A DNA stretch of 64,000 nucleotides, taken from positions 19,408 through 83,407 of the forward strand of contig WGNK01000044.1 of the NCBI GenBank assembly GCA_016124535.1, read 5' to 3'. Below are positions 42,842 to 52,545 of this stretch, piece after piece (the first letter of the stretch is position 1; each line of letters begins with the position of its first letter). The notes under the pieces are model-generated. The model was not told where the DNA came from. It did not search any database and saw only the letters and a list, made by a program, of their open reading frames with translations. This stretch comes from Azospirillum sp. GTDB taxonomy: Bacteria; Pseudomonadota; Alphaproteobacteria; Azospirillales; Azospirillaceae. The translations under genes and the position numbers were made by a program.

Positions 42842-44527
42842 ATGACCGCCATGCCTTATCACCGTTACCAGCCGGTTCCCGCGATCAATCTGCCCGACCG
42901 CAGCTGGCCTTCCCGGATAGTGACCCAGGCGCCGGCCTGGTGCAGCGTTGATCTGCGGGACGGCAACCAGGCCCTGATCGAGCCGATGGATGGTGAGACC
43001 AAACGCCGGATGTTCCAACTGCTGGTCCGCATGGGCTTCAAGGAAATCGAAACCGGCTTTCCGGCGGCGTCCCAGACCGATTTCGATTTCCTGCGCCTGC
43101 TGATCGACGAAAACCTGATCCCCGACGATGTCACGATCCAGGTTCTGACCCAGGCACGCGAGCCGCTGATCCGCCAGACCTACGAGGCGCTGCGCGGCGC
43201 CAAGCGGGCGATCGTCCATGTTTATAACTCGACCTCGGAGCTGCAGCGCCGGGTGGTGTTCGGGCTCGACCGGCCGGGCATCGCCAAGATCGCGGTCGAC
43301 GGTGCGCGCATGGTCAAATCGATCTCCGAGGACTATCCGGACACCCAATGGACCTTCCAGTACTCGCCCGAGAGCTTCACCGGCACCGAGCTGGATTTCG
43401 CAGTCGAAGTCTGCGACGCCGTCCTGGATGTCTGGCAGCCGACGCCCGACAATAAGGCGATCATCAATCTGCCGGCGACGGTCGAGATGTCGACCCCCAA
43501 TGTCTATGCCGACTGCATCGAGTGGATGTGCCGCCACATGGCGCGCCGCGACAGTGCGATCATCAGCCTGCATCCCCACAACGACCGTGGCACCGGGGTG
43601 GCCGCCACCGAGCTCGCCTTGATGGCCGGTGGCGACCGGGTCGAAGGCACCCTGTTCGGCAATGGCGAGCGCACCGGCAATGTCGATGTCGTGACCCTGG
43701 CGCTCAACCTGATGACCCAGGGCGTCGATCCCCGCCTCGACGTTTCCGATATCGGCGATATCGTTCGGGTGTCGGAGGACTGCACCCGCTTGCCGGTGCA
43801 TCCGCGCCACCCCTATGCCGGCGACCTGGTGTTCACTGCGTTTTCGGGCTCGCATCAGGACGCGATCAAGAAGGGCATGGCGGCGCTGTCCCGCGCCAAC
43901 AGCGACAAGTGGGAAGTCCCCTATCTGCCGATAGATCCCGCCGATATCGGCCGCAGCTACCAGGCGGTGATCCGGATCAACAGCCAGTCGGGCAAGGGGG
44001 GCATCGCCTATATCCTGGAGCGCGACCACGGTCTGCACCTGCCGCGGGGTTTGCAGATCGAGTTCAGTGCGGTGATCCAGAAGGTTGCCGATCAGACCGG
44101 CAAGGAATTGACGCCCCAGGACCTGTGGCAGCATTTCCGCGAGGAATACCTCACCTCGGTGACGCCGTTCGAATTCGTTGAACACCAGAGCTTCCCCAGC
44201 CGTCAGGTTCAAGGTGGCCGGGAAATTACTGCGACGGTCAAGGTCAATGGCGAGCTGCGTGATATCACCGGCGTCGGCAACGGCCCGATCGATGCTTTCG
44301 TTCACGCGCTACAGCGGGAATGCGGCGTTGAGGCCACGGTGCTCGACTACCACGAGCACGCGGTCTCCGGCGGCTCCAACGCCGCCGCCTGCGCTTATGT
44401 CTCGGTCAAGCCGGGCAAGGGGCCGCCGCTCTATGGCGTCGGCGTCCACGGCAACATCGTGACCGCCTCGTTGCGCGCCGTGGTCAGCGCGGTCAACCGC
44501 GCGCTGGCGCGCGAGCGGCAGGGCTGA
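42842..44527 (+). CDS. leuA: 2-isopropylmalate synthase
   Basis: A 561-residue enzyme that condenses acetyl-CoA with 2-oxoisovalerate, the first step of leucine synthesis. The catalytic barrel has VDLRDGNQALIEPM, the metal-binding HPHNDRGTG, NLPATVEMSTPNVYAD and GNGERTGNVDVV. The C-terminal LeuA allosteric domain (about 430-555) is complete, so leucine feedback is expected. The length and MPYHRYQPVPAI start match the longer alphaproteobacterial/actinobacterial type rather than the roughly 520-residue E. coli type. AGGGAA lies upstream of the ATG. Confidence 0.95.
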   Translation: MTAMPYHRYQPVPAINLPDRSWPSRIVTQAPAWCSVDLRDGNQALIEPMDGETKRRMFQLLVRMGFKEIETGFPAASQTDFDFLRLLIDENLIPDDVTIQVLTQAREPLIRQTYEALRGAKRAIVHVYNSTSELQRRVVFGLDRPGIAKIAVDGARMVKSISEDYPDTQWTFQYSPESFTGTELDFAVEVCDAVLDVWQPTPDNKAIINLPATVEMSTPNVYADCIEWMCRHMARRDSAIISLHPHNDRGTGVAATELALMAGGDRVEGTLFGNGERTGNVDVVTLALNLMTQGVDPRLDVSDIGDIVRVSEDCTRLPVHPRHPYAGDLVFTAFSGSHQDAIKKGMAALSRANSDKWEVPYLPIDPADIGRSYQAVIRINSQSGKGGIAYILERDHGLHLPRGLQIEFSAVIQKVADQTGKELTPQDLWQHFREEYLTSVTPFEFVEHQSFPSRQVQGGREITATVKVNGELRDITGVGNGPIDAFVHALQRECGVEATVLDYHEHAVSGGSNAAACAYVSVKPGKGPPLYGVGVHGNIVTASLRAVVSAVNRALARERQG

Positions 44528-44592
44528 TCCGGCCGGCGCGGGTCCTGAGGGGCGCCTTCGGACCCGCCGGCGAGGCGGCGAAATTATTTCGC

Positions 44593-44618
44593 CACCGGGC
44601 GGCAAGCGCCGCCCGGTG
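44593..44618. terminator. Hairpin downstream of leuA
   Basis: An 11-bp perfect stem with AAGC loop (CACCGGGCGGC / GCCGCCCGGTG) lies 66 bp after the leuA stop. A weaker 8-bp hairpin (GCGGGTCC / GGACCCGC) precedes it. Neither has a T tract. The rest of the 366-bp gap to the helicase shows nothing else I recognise. Confidence 0.5.
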
Positions 44619-44893
44619 GTGTTGCTCGATCGCAAAATTGCAATATATGCTGGTCTAACTCGGACGTGCCCCGGATATAGTCGTTGTGCGGGATGTGGTC
44701 TGCGTCTTGAGGCTGTGGTCCCGGCTTTGGTCAACGCTCGCCGGTAGATTGCCGAGGAAGTGCGGCGAAGACTGATGCTGAACAGCTTCTCGGGACAGCG
44801 CTATCGGGCAGCTTGGGCTTTCAGTTCGCCTAAGCCACCATATCTTGAGACTGCTCTCGACACTGTGGCGGTAGCGAGAGGGGCCCATTGGGG

Positions 44894-47800
44894 ATGATGT
44901 TTTCCGAGCAGGACATCGCACGCTTCTACTCCTACCATGAGCTGGAGAAGGGGCGGGCCTATCTGCGGCAGGGCCGGGTCATCGCCGCGACTCTGTCGGC
45001 CGACGGCACCCAGGCATCCGGCCGAGTCAAGGGCACCCAGCCGCGCCCGTACGAGGTCAAGGTCGACATCCACTACCGCCGGCAACGTGACGGCCGAACC
45101 AGTCCGACTTTTTCCGGGCGTTGCAGCTGCCCATTGGGCGGGTTCTGCAAGCACACGGTCGCGGTCCTGCTCCACGGCCTGATCACCGCGCCCCGCGCCG
45201 TCGCGCCGCCGACCGCGGCTCCAACACCTCAGCCGGTTGACGATTTCGCGCCGCTGCAGAGCTGGCTGGGCCTACTCGACCGGGCTGCGACCGGGACGTC
45301 GCCGGATACCTATCCTGACGACGTCCGCCATCGGGCGCTCTATATCATGTCGGTCGAGCAGACCGGAGACGCGCCGGTGCAAGCCATAATCGCGCCGAGG
45401 ATGGTGCAGCTCCGGGGGAACGGCAGCCTCAGCGGCCATGTTGCGGTGATCCGGGCCTCGTCCCTGCTGGGCACCGCCGCGCCCAAATACCATCGCGAGA
45501 CCGACAAGGTTATCCTTGGGCTGTTGTGGGCGGCCCATCTGGCGGCAACCGCCAACCGCATCGTCGATCCCGGGCAATACCCACTCTCCGGCGTTCTGGC
45601 CGAGCAAATCCTTTCCCTGGTCCTGGCGACCGGTCGGGCGCATTGGCGCGAGGTCGCCGGGCCGCAGCTGCACGCCGGCGCACCCCGCACCGGCCATGCC
45701 GGATGGGACGCGGCAGAGGACGGGACTCAGCGCTTCCGGATCGGCCTCGACCTGCCCGGTGGCGTGGTGCTGCCGCTACCCAAGCCCTGGTACCTTGACC
45801 CCGAGAGCGGCGCCTGCGGGCCGCTGGCGTTGGACCTGCCTCCGGCGCTGGTGCCGGCGCTGCTGGCGGCACCACCGGTCCCGGCTGCCGCAGCCGCCCG
45901 TCTGCGCCGCGCGCTCGACGCCAAGCTGCCTGGACGGTCCGAACTCATGCCGCAGGTGTTCGGCACCACCGAGGTCCACGATGCGGCACCTGTGCCGTGT
46001 CTCCGGCTCACCCGCCGGTCCTACCGCGAGCTGTTGGGCGCGTTGTCCGCCCGCGACCGGGGGTTCGAGGATGACGACATCGACGACCACGCCGCGATGG
46101 ACACCGATCTCCATGGGGCGCTCAGTTTCGACTACGGCGGCGTCGTGATCGAGCCGGGCGATCCCCGCCGGGAGCTGACCGTCACGGGCGGGAACACCCT
46201 GGTGGTAATGCCACGCCGCGAGGCTGACGAACAGACTGCGGTTGAACAGCTGGAGGAGGCCGGCCTGACCCCGGTCCACGAGATCGATCTCCGCCGCGGT
46301 CCGGCCACGGCCAGCCTTCAGAGTGGCTACGTCCTGCTGCCCGATGCCGATGATCCGCACTGGATCGGCGGCGGCTGGAACGGCCTGCTTGCCTTCCTTC
46401 ATCACCGGGTTCCGGCGCTGCGGGCGCAGGGCTGGCGGATCTCGATCGACGAGGCCATCGCCTGGGAGGTAACCCAACCTGACGACGACGCCTGGATCGC
46501 CGAGGTCGCAGAGGGCAGCAGCGGTATCGACTGGTTCGGGGTTTCGCTTGGGGTGACGGTCGGCGCCGAGCGGGTCGACCTGCTGCCGCTGCTGGTGCCG
46601 CTGCTGCGCGCCCTGCCCGAGGACGGTGATCTCGGGCCGCTGGAGGAATTGGCGGAGGCCGACGGCACCCTGTTCGCACCGCTGGGCGACAAGCGGGTGC
46701 TGCCGCTGCCGGTGGCGCGGATCAAGCCATTGCTCCTGGCGCTCTATGAACTCTACCGGGTCGGCGGCATCGGCGACGATGGCAGCATCAGTCTGACCGC
46801 GGCGCGTGCCGCCGAGTTGATCGAGATCGCGGCTGCAGCCGCCGCGGCCGGCCTGCGCTGGCTCGGCGGTGAACGACTGCTGGAGACCGGGCGCCGGCTC
46901 AAGGATTTTTCCGGGGTGGCCGCGGTGGCACCGCCGGTTGGACTTTCCGGTACCCTCCGCCGCTACCAGCAAGACGGGCTCAACTGGCTGCAGTTTCTGC
47001 GCGCGTTCGATTTCGGCGGCATCCTCGCCGACGACATGGGGCTGGGCAAGACCGTCCAGGCGCTCTCCCATCTGCTGATCGAGAAAGAGTCCGGCCGGCT
47101 CGATCGGCCGGCGCTGGTGGTGGCGCCGACCAGCCTGATGACCAACTGGCGGATGGAAGCGGCCCGGTTCACACCCTCGCTGCGGGTGTTGACGCTGCAC
47201 GGTGCCGCTCGCAAGGCCAACTTCGACCGCATTGCCGAGTTCGACCTGGTGCTGACCACCTATCCGCTGCTGCCGCGCGACAAGGCAGCCCTGCTCGGTC
47301 GCGACTGGCGCCTCCTGATCCTCGACGAGGCGCAGGTGATCAAAAATCCCAAGGCCCAGGCCGCCCTGATCGCCCAGCAGATCAAAGCGCGCCACCGCTT
47401 GTGCCTGACCGGAACGCCGATGGAGAACAACCTCGGCGAGCTGTGGTCGCTGTTCCATTTTCTGATGCCGGGCCTGCTGGGCGATCAGCGCCAGTTCCAG
47501 CGCCTGTTCCGCGTGCCGATCGAGAAGAACGGCGACGCCCGGCGCCAGCGCGACCTCGCCCGGCGCATCCGCCCCTTCCTCTTGCGCCGGACCAAACAGG
47601 AGGTGGCGGGCGAACTGCCGCCCAAGACCGAGATCATCGAGCATATCGAACTGGAGGGCGGCCAGCGCGACCTCTACGAGAGCATCCGCCTGGCGATGGA
47701 CGCCAAGGTCCGCGACGAGATCAAGCGCAAGGGGCTGGCGCGCAGCCACATCATCATCCTGGAAGCGCTCCTGAAGCTGCGCCAGGTCTGCTGCGATCCC

Positions 47801-48352
47801 CGCCTGGTCAAGCTGGCCGCGGCAGAAAAGGTCAAGCAGTCGGCCAAGCTCTCCCGGCTCATGGACATGGTGTCGGAGTTGGTGGCGGAGGGCCGCCGCA
47901 TCCTCCTGTTCTCCCAGTTCACCACCATGCTCGGGCTGATCGAGGCAGAACTCGGCAGCGCCGGAATTGCCCATGTCAAGCTGACCGGCCAGACCAGGGA
48001 CCGCCAGACTCCGGTCGAGCGCTTCCAGTCGGGCACGGTGCCGGTATTCCTGATCAGCCTGAAGGCCGGCGGCACCGGCCTCAACCTGACCGCCGCCGAC
48101 ACCGTGATCCACTATGACCCGTGGTGGAACCCCGCGGTTGAACGCCAGGCCACCGACCGCGCCCACCGCATCGGCCAGGACAAGCCGGTGTTCGTCTACA
48201 AGCTGGTTACCGCCGGCACCGTCGAGACCGCGATCCTCGATCTCCAGGCGCGAAAACAGGCGCTCGCCGACGGCCTCTATGATCCCGAAACCAACCAGGG
48301 CGTCAAGCTGACCGAGGACGACCTCAAGGCGCTGTTCTCGCCTTTGGGCTGA
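44894..48352 (+). CDS. SWIM-domain SNF2 family helicase
   Basis: A 1,152-residue protein. An N-terminal SWIM zinc motif (CSCPLGGFCKH, near residue 78) is followed by a long central region of about 550 residues. The SNF2 ATPase comes next: LADDMGLGKTVQALSHL (motif I), LILDEAQVIKN (II, DEAQ), LTGTPMENNLGELWSL (III), then the helicase C part with LFSQFTTMLGLIEAEL, LKAGGTGLNLTAADTV and QATDRAHRIGQ (VI). It should move along or remodel DNA or DNA-protein complexes. Related SWIM-SNF2 proteins occur as lone genes and next to defence genes; nothing like that is adjacent here. The start is ATG 44894 after GAGAGGGG; 44897 is also possible. Confidence 0.92.
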   Translation: MMFSEQDIARFYSYHELEKGRAYLRQGRVIAATLSADGTQASGRVKGTQPRPYEVKVDIHYRRQRDGRTSPTFSGRCSCPLGGFCKHTVAVLLHGLITAPRAVAPPTAAPTPQPVDDFAPLQSWLGLLDRAATGTSPDTYPDDVRHRALYIMSVEQTGDAPVQAIIAPRMVQLRGNGSLSGHVAVIRASSLLGTAAPKYHRETDKVILGLLWAAHLAATANRIVDPGQYPLSGVLAEQILSLVLATGRAHWREVAGPQLHAGAPRTGHAGWDAAEDGTQRFRIGLDLPGGVVLPLPKPWYLDPESGACGPLALDLPPALVPALLAAPPVPAAAAARLRRALDAKLPGRSELMPQVFGTTEVHDAAPVPCLRLTRRSYRELLGALSARDRGFEDDDIDDHAAMDTDLHGALSFDYGGVVIEPGDPRRELTVTGGNTLVVMPRREADEQTAVEQLEEAGLTPVHEIDLRRGPATASLQSGYVLLPDADDPHWIGGGWNGLLAFLHHRVPALRAQGWRISIDEAIAWEVTQPDDDAWIAEVAEGSSGIDWFGVSLGVTVGAERVDLLPLLVPLLRALPEDGDLGPLEELAEADGTLFAPLGDKRVLPLPVARIKPLLLALYELYRVGGIGDDGSISLTAARAAELIEIAAAAAAAGLRWLGGERLLETGRRLKDFSGVAAVAPPVGLSGTLRRYQQDGLNWLQFLRAFDFGGILADDMGLGKTVQALSHLLIEKESGRLDRPALVVAPTSLMTNWRMEAARFTPSLRVLTLHGAARKANFDRIAEFDLVLTTYPLLPRDKAALLGRDWRLLILDEAQVIKNPKAQAALIAQQIKARHRLCLTGTPMENNLGELWSLFHFLMPGLLGDQRQFQRLFRVPIEKNGDARRQRDLARRIRPFLLRRTKQEVAGELPPKTEIIEHIELEGGQRDLYESIRLAMDAKVRDEIKRKGLARSHIIILEALLKLRQVCCDPRLVKLAAAEKVKQSAKLSRLMDMVSELVAEGRRILLFSQFTTMLGLIEAELGSAGIAHVKLTGQTRDRQTPVERFQSGTVPVFLISLKAGGTGLNLTAADTVIHYDPWWNPAVERQATDRAHRIGQDKPVFVYKLVTAGTVETAILDLQARKQALADGLYDPETNQGVKLTEDDLKALFSPLG

Positions 48353-48823
48353 TCCTGGCGATCGTGGCTGCCAAATCCAGCAAGTCTTTGATCCGATTCG
48401 AAACATAAACCAGCGAGCTGACTTTGGGCAGTTCGCAGGTTTCAGAGAAAGGGGGCCTGGAGAGAGCAAAATGGGGTCCGGAGACTGCCCCAGCAGTCCG
48501 TAGCTATTGGGCTATAACTGCGGAATTCCTTGGGACTTTTGGCGTCATCTTTCGGCGGAGAGAGAGTCTCCGAAAAGAATACTGGCGGATGGAGGAGGGC
48601 AACTTTCGAACCATTCTCTATTTTCTGGCGGCGATTTCAATAGCCTGCGATAGGTCAGGAGTCCGTTCGTGCTTGATGGATTTCTGTCGTTCGTAGCGGG
48701 GTCTACATCGAAGGCCGTGATTTAGGAACGCGCCCGAACTGTGCTCCTGGATAACCGAAAGGGATGGGAGCGGACGCAACGCGTTCCGGTCGGAAACTCG
48801 AGCCCGTGGGCGACGGTGTAGTC
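48353..48823. other. Gene-free, AT-richer stretch between two converging transcripts
   Basis: About 470 bp between the helicase stop and the hlyD-like stop. The base composition is clearly less GC-rich than the flanking genes. A 90-codon plus-strand frame at 48424-48696 has no ribosome site and no protein-like pattern. I see no repeat, RNA fold or clean terminator. Confidence 0.45.
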
Positions 48824-50311
48824 TCACCGCTCCCTTAAGACTTCGTGGCGGTATTTTAGGATGGGGGAGAGCAGGTATTCGACGATGCGGCGAGAGCCGG
48901 TGCGGATTTCGGCGGTGACGGCCATGCCGGGGGCGAGGCTGACCGGTTTGCCTTCGATCATCATTTCGGTTTGGTCGAGGGCGATGCGGGCGGTGAAGAC
49001 CAGGTCCTGGCCGGCGCCGGAGGGCACCGGGCCGCCCGCTGCGGGATTTTGGCTGGTTCTGGCGTCACCTGGCCGGTCGCGCTGGATGGCGTCGTGGGAG
49101 ACGCTGGTGACGGTGCCGTGGATCAGGCCGTAGCGGGTGAAGTTGAAGGTATCGATCTTGATCTCGACCGGCTGGCCCGGTTCGACGAAGCCGATATCCT
49201 TGTTCTGCAGGGTCGCCTCGACCTCGATCCGGCTGTCCTTGGGCACGATCGACATCAAGGGCTGCGCCGGGGTGACGACGCCGCCGACCGTCGTCACCTG
49301 CAGCTGCTGGATGGTGCCGTCGACCGGGCTGGCCAGCCGATGCAGGCCGGCGCGCTGCTCGGCTTTGATCAGTTCCTGGCCGATGCTGGCAGCCTTGTCG
49401 CGGGCGTGGGCGAGATCACCCAGCACGCTGCGCTGGAATTCGGCCTCGGCCTGACCGCGTGCCGCCACCGCACCGGCGATCGCGGCTTCGGCCTCGGCCA
49501 GCCGGCTGCGCTGCACCGCCAGCTCGCCGCCCATTTCCGACAGGTCTTGCTGCAGCTCCAGCCACGCCATGCGCGAACCGGTCTGGTGTTCGGCCAGGGT
49601 CTTGCGCGCGGCCGCCCGCTCTGCCAGCAGCGGCACGGTTGCTTCGAGCTTGGCAATGGTGGCGGCGATCGCGGCGCGGTCGGCCGCCTTCTGCGCCAGC
49701 TGCTGACCCAGCCCTATCAGCCGGGCGCGCTGCTCGGCCAGCATGCCGGCGAGCAGCCGCCGGTGCAGGGTGACCAGGGCGCCGCCGGCCCTTGCCGGCG
49801 GCACGAAGGCGCTCTCCTTGCCCTCGGCGGCGGCGGTCAGCCGCGCCACTTCGACCAGCACCGCCGTCAGCTCGCCAGACAAGCGCTCGCGTTCGGCGGC
49901 GCTGGTGGTGGGATCGAGTTCGATCAGGAGATCGCCGGCCCTGACCGCCTGGCCCTCAGCGACGTGGATCGCCCGGACCACGCCGATCTCCAGCGGCTGG
50001 ATGGTCTTGGTCCGGTTGCTCGGGATGATCCGGCCGGTGGCGGCGGCGATCACGTCGACCTGGCTCCAGCACGCCCAGGCCAGTGCCACCACGAAGAAGC
50101 TGCAGATGGTCAGCGCCAGCACGCGGCCGGCCGGTGAAGCCGGGGTCTCGACGATTTCCAGCGCCGCCGGCAGGAATTCCAGCTCGTCGCGGCGCCGTCC
50201 CGATCTCCCCGCGTCAGTCGCCGCGCCCGGCCGCAGCAGCTCGTGCCAGCCCGCCGCCCGCCGTTGCAGAGGCTCGGCGGGCTTGGCCTGGGGTTCAGGC
50301 CCCGCCGGCAC
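48824..50311 (-). CDS. HlyD-family membrane fusion protein of a type I secretion system
   Basis: A 495-residue adaptor with one N-terminal transmembrane helix (about 67-87, VLALTICSFFVVALAWACW). A lipoyl half-motif follows (TIQPLEIGVVRAIHVAEGQAVRAGDLLIELDP seen in parts), then a long coiled coil (about 125-315), the second lipoyl half (SPVDGTIQQLQVTTVGGVV) and a beta-barrel end. It links the ABC exporter to an outer-membrane channel. The GTG at 50311 has GGGAGG 5 nt upstream and overlaps the exporter's stop by 17 bp; an ATG at 50347 has no ribosome site. Confidence 0.92.
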   Translation of the reverse strand: MPAGPEPQAKPAEPLQRRAAGWHELLRPGAATDAGRSGRRRDELEFLPAALEIVETPASPAGRVLALTICSFFVVALAWACWSQVDVIAAATGRIIPSNRTKTIQPLEIGVVRAIHVAEGQAVRAGDLLIELDPTTSAAERERLSGELTAVLVEVARLTAAAEGKESAFVPPARAGGALVTLHRRLLAGMLAEQRARLIGLGQQLAQKAADRAAIAATIAKLEATVPLLAERAAARKTLAEHQTGSRMAWLELQQDLSEMGGELAVQRSRLAEAEAAIAGAVAARGQAEAEFQRSVLGDLAHARDKAASIGQELIKAEQRAGLHRLASPVDGTIQQLQVTTVGGVVTPAQPLMSIVPKDSRIEVEATLQNKDIGFVEPGQPVEIKIDTFNFTRYGLIHGTVTSVSHDAIQRDRPGDARTSQNPAAGGPVPSGAGQDLVFTARIALDQTEMMIEGKPVSLAPGMAVTAEIRTGSRRIVEYLLSPILKYRHEVLRER

Positions 50312-52484
50312 GCACGCCTCCCGCCTGGACCCGGTGCAGCCGGGCATAGCGGCCGTCGCGAGCGATCAGCTGATCATGGCTGCCGTCCTCGACGATCCGG
50401 CCCTGTTCGATCGTGATGATGCGGTCGGCCTGGCGCACCGTGCTGAGGCGGTGAGCGATGATCAGCACGGTACGGCCGCGGCAGATGCGGCGCATGTTGT
50501 CCTGGACGATCTGCTCGCTCTCGTAGTCGAGCGCGCTGGTCGCCTCGTCGAAGATCAGGATGCGCGGGTTACCGACCAGAGCCCGCGCGATCGCGATGCG
50601 CTGGCGCTGACCGCCGGACAGCGAGGTGCCGCGCTCGCCGACCAGAGTGTCGTAGCCCTCGGGCAATCCTGAGATGAACTCATGGGCGCCGGCCAGTTCG
50701 GCTGCTGCGATCACCCGCTCCAGCGGCATGGCCGGATCGGCCAGCGCGATGTTGTCGCGGATCGAACGGTTGAACAGCACGCTTTCCTGGAGCACGACGC
50801 CGATCTGGCGCCTCAGCCAGGCGGCATCGACCAGCGCCAGGTCGACGCCGTCGACCAGGACGCGCCCGCTTTCCGGCACGTACAGGCGCTGGACCAGCTT
50901 GGCCAGGGTGCTCTTGCCCGAGCCGGAGGAGCCGACGATGCCAACGGTCTGTCCCGGCGGGATCGCCAGCGACACGTCTTTCAGGATTTCCGGCCCATCG
51001 GGCCGGTAGCGGAAGGTGACGTGTTCCAGCGTGATCGCGCCGCGCACCTGCGGCAATGCCCCCCGCCCGGCACCGGCCCCCGGCTCGGGCGGGGTGTTGA
51101 GCACGTCGCCCAGACGCTCGATCGAGACCCGCGCCTGCTGGAAGTCCTGCCACACCTGGGCCAGCCGCAGCACCGGCTGGGCGACCCGGCCGGCCAGCAT
51201 GTTGAACGCAATCAGCTCGCCCACCGTCAAGGCCCCATCGATCACCTGATGGGCGCCCCACCACAGCACGATCGCGGTCACCACCTTGCTGACCAGCTGG
51301 ATCACCTGGCTCGCCCAATTGCCGAGCGACAGCACCCGGAAGCTGGCCCGGACATATTCGGCGAGCAACTCCTCCCAGCGCCGCTGCATCTGGGGTTCGA
51401 CCGCCATCGCCTTCAGGGTGTCGACGCCGTTGACGCTCTCGACCAGAAACGACTGGTTCTCGGCGTTGCGGGCGAATTTGTCGTCGAGCCGGCGCTTCAG
51501 CACCGGGGTGACCGCCAGGCTGCAGCCGAAATAGACCGGCAGGCTGCCCAGCACCACCCAGGTCAGGCTGGTCGAGTAGAAATACATCACCGCCAGGAAC
51601 ACCACGGTGAAGAACAGGTCGAGCACCACGGTCAGCGCCGAGCCGGTCAGGAACTGGCGGATATTCTCCAGCTCGCGCACCCGCGCCACCGTAGTGCCGG
51701 TAGTGCGCACCTGGTGATAGGCCACCGGCAGCGCCAGCAAATGGCGGTAGAGCCGCGCGCCCAGTTCGACATCGATCCGGTTGGTGGTGTGGGCGAACAG
51801 GTAGGTGCGCAAACCGCCGAGGATGGTCTCGAACAGCGACACCGTGACCAGCCCGACCACCAGCACGTCGAGCGTCGACACGCCGCGGTGGACCAGCACC
51901 TTGTCGGTCACCACCTGGAAGAACAGCGGCAGGATCAGGCCGAACAGCTGCAGGAAGAAGGATGCGACCAGGACTTCGGTCAGGACGCCGCGATACTTGA
52001 CCACGGCACCGGCGAACCAGGCGATGTCGAAGCGCCGGGCCAGCTCCGACAGTTGGGCGCGGCGCGTGACCAGGATCAGGCTGCCGTCCCAGCGCCCCGC
52101 CAGCGCCGCAAGCGGGATCAGTTCCGGACGGCCGGCCCGCGGGTCGTGGATCAGCGCCTGGGCCTGGTTGGCCTTGGCCAGGATGAAGAAACCGCCGTCG
52201 CGGTCGCGCGCGATCGCCGGCAGGGCGTGACGCTCCAGCCGGTCGCCGGTGGTCGCGACCTGGCGCGCCTTGACCGGCTGGTGCTTGAGCAGACGCAAGA
52301 GGTCGGCGGCGGATACCGCCGCAGCCGCCCCGTGCCGGTGACGCAGCTGTGCCGGGTCGGCCGGGAGCCCAAGATAGTGCAGGATCAGCACCAGACACAG
52401 CAAGCCACTGTCGCGCTCCGCCGGGGCCGCGCCGGAGGGCTGCGGAATGGGCGGGGTCCCGTCCACGACGGTCACGACAGCCAA
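50295..52484 (-). CDS. Type I secretion ABC exporter with C39-like N-terminal domain
   Basis: A 729-residue HlyB-type exporter. Residues about 20-145 form a C39-like domain, but the position of the catalytic Cys reads DSGLLCL, with Ser instead of Cys, so it should bind and not cut its substrate, as in RTX exporters. The six-helix ABC membrane domain spans about 170-450. The ATPase has GSSGSGKST (Walker A), LSGGQRQRIAIARAL (signature) and ILIFDEATSALD (Walker B). The start is probably the TTG at 52484, 61 bp after the RTX stop. It exports the giant protein encoded just upstream. Confidence 0.93.
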   Translation of the reverse strand: MAVVTVVDGTPPIPQPSGAAPAERDSGLLCLVLILHYLGLPADPAQLRHRHGAAAAVSAADLLRLLKHQPVKARQVATTGDRLERHALPAIARDRDGGFFILAKANQAQALIHDPRAGRPELIPLAALAGRWDGSLILVTRRAQLSELARRFDIAWFAGAVVKYRGVLTEVLVASFFLQLFGLILPLFFQVVTDKVLVHRGVSTLDVLVVGLVTVSLFETILGGLRTYLFAHTTNRIDVELGARLYRHLLALPVAYHQVRTTGTTVARVRELENIRQFLTGSALTVVLDLFFTVVFLAVMYFYSTSLTWVVLGSLPVYFGCSLAVTPVLKRRLDDKFARNAENQSFLVESVNGVDTLKAMAVEPQMQRRWEELLAEYVRASFRVLSLGNWASQVIQLVSKVVTAIVLWWGAHQVIDGALTVGELIAFNMLAGRVAQPVLRLAQVWQDFQQARVSIERLGDVLNTPPEPGAGAGRGALPQVRGAITLEHVTFRYRPDGPEILKDVSLAIPPGQTVGIVGSSGSGKSTLAKLVQRLYVPESGRVLVDGVDLALVDAAWLRRQIGVVLQESVLFNRSIRDNIALADPAMPLERVIAAAELAGAHEFISGLPEGYDTLVGERGTSLSGGQRQRIAIARALVGNPRILIFDEATSALDYESEQIVQDNMRRICRGRTVLIIAHRLSTVRQADRIITIEQGRIVEDGSHDQLIARDGRYARLHRVQAGGVRAGGA

Positions 52485-52545
52485 CCGCCCGCGGCGGAAC
52501 CGGGTTGCCCCCGGCGCCGCCCCCGAAACTGCGCGCGATCGAGCT

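Noticed and set aside
45776..48469. A long minus-strand open frame of nearly 900 codons.
   Set aside because: It lies opposite the SNF2 helicase, whose motifs are complete; the antisense frame has no recognisable motif.
48424..48696. A 90-codon gene after the helicase.
   Set aside because: No ribosome site, unusual composition for coding DNA here, and no protein-like pattern.
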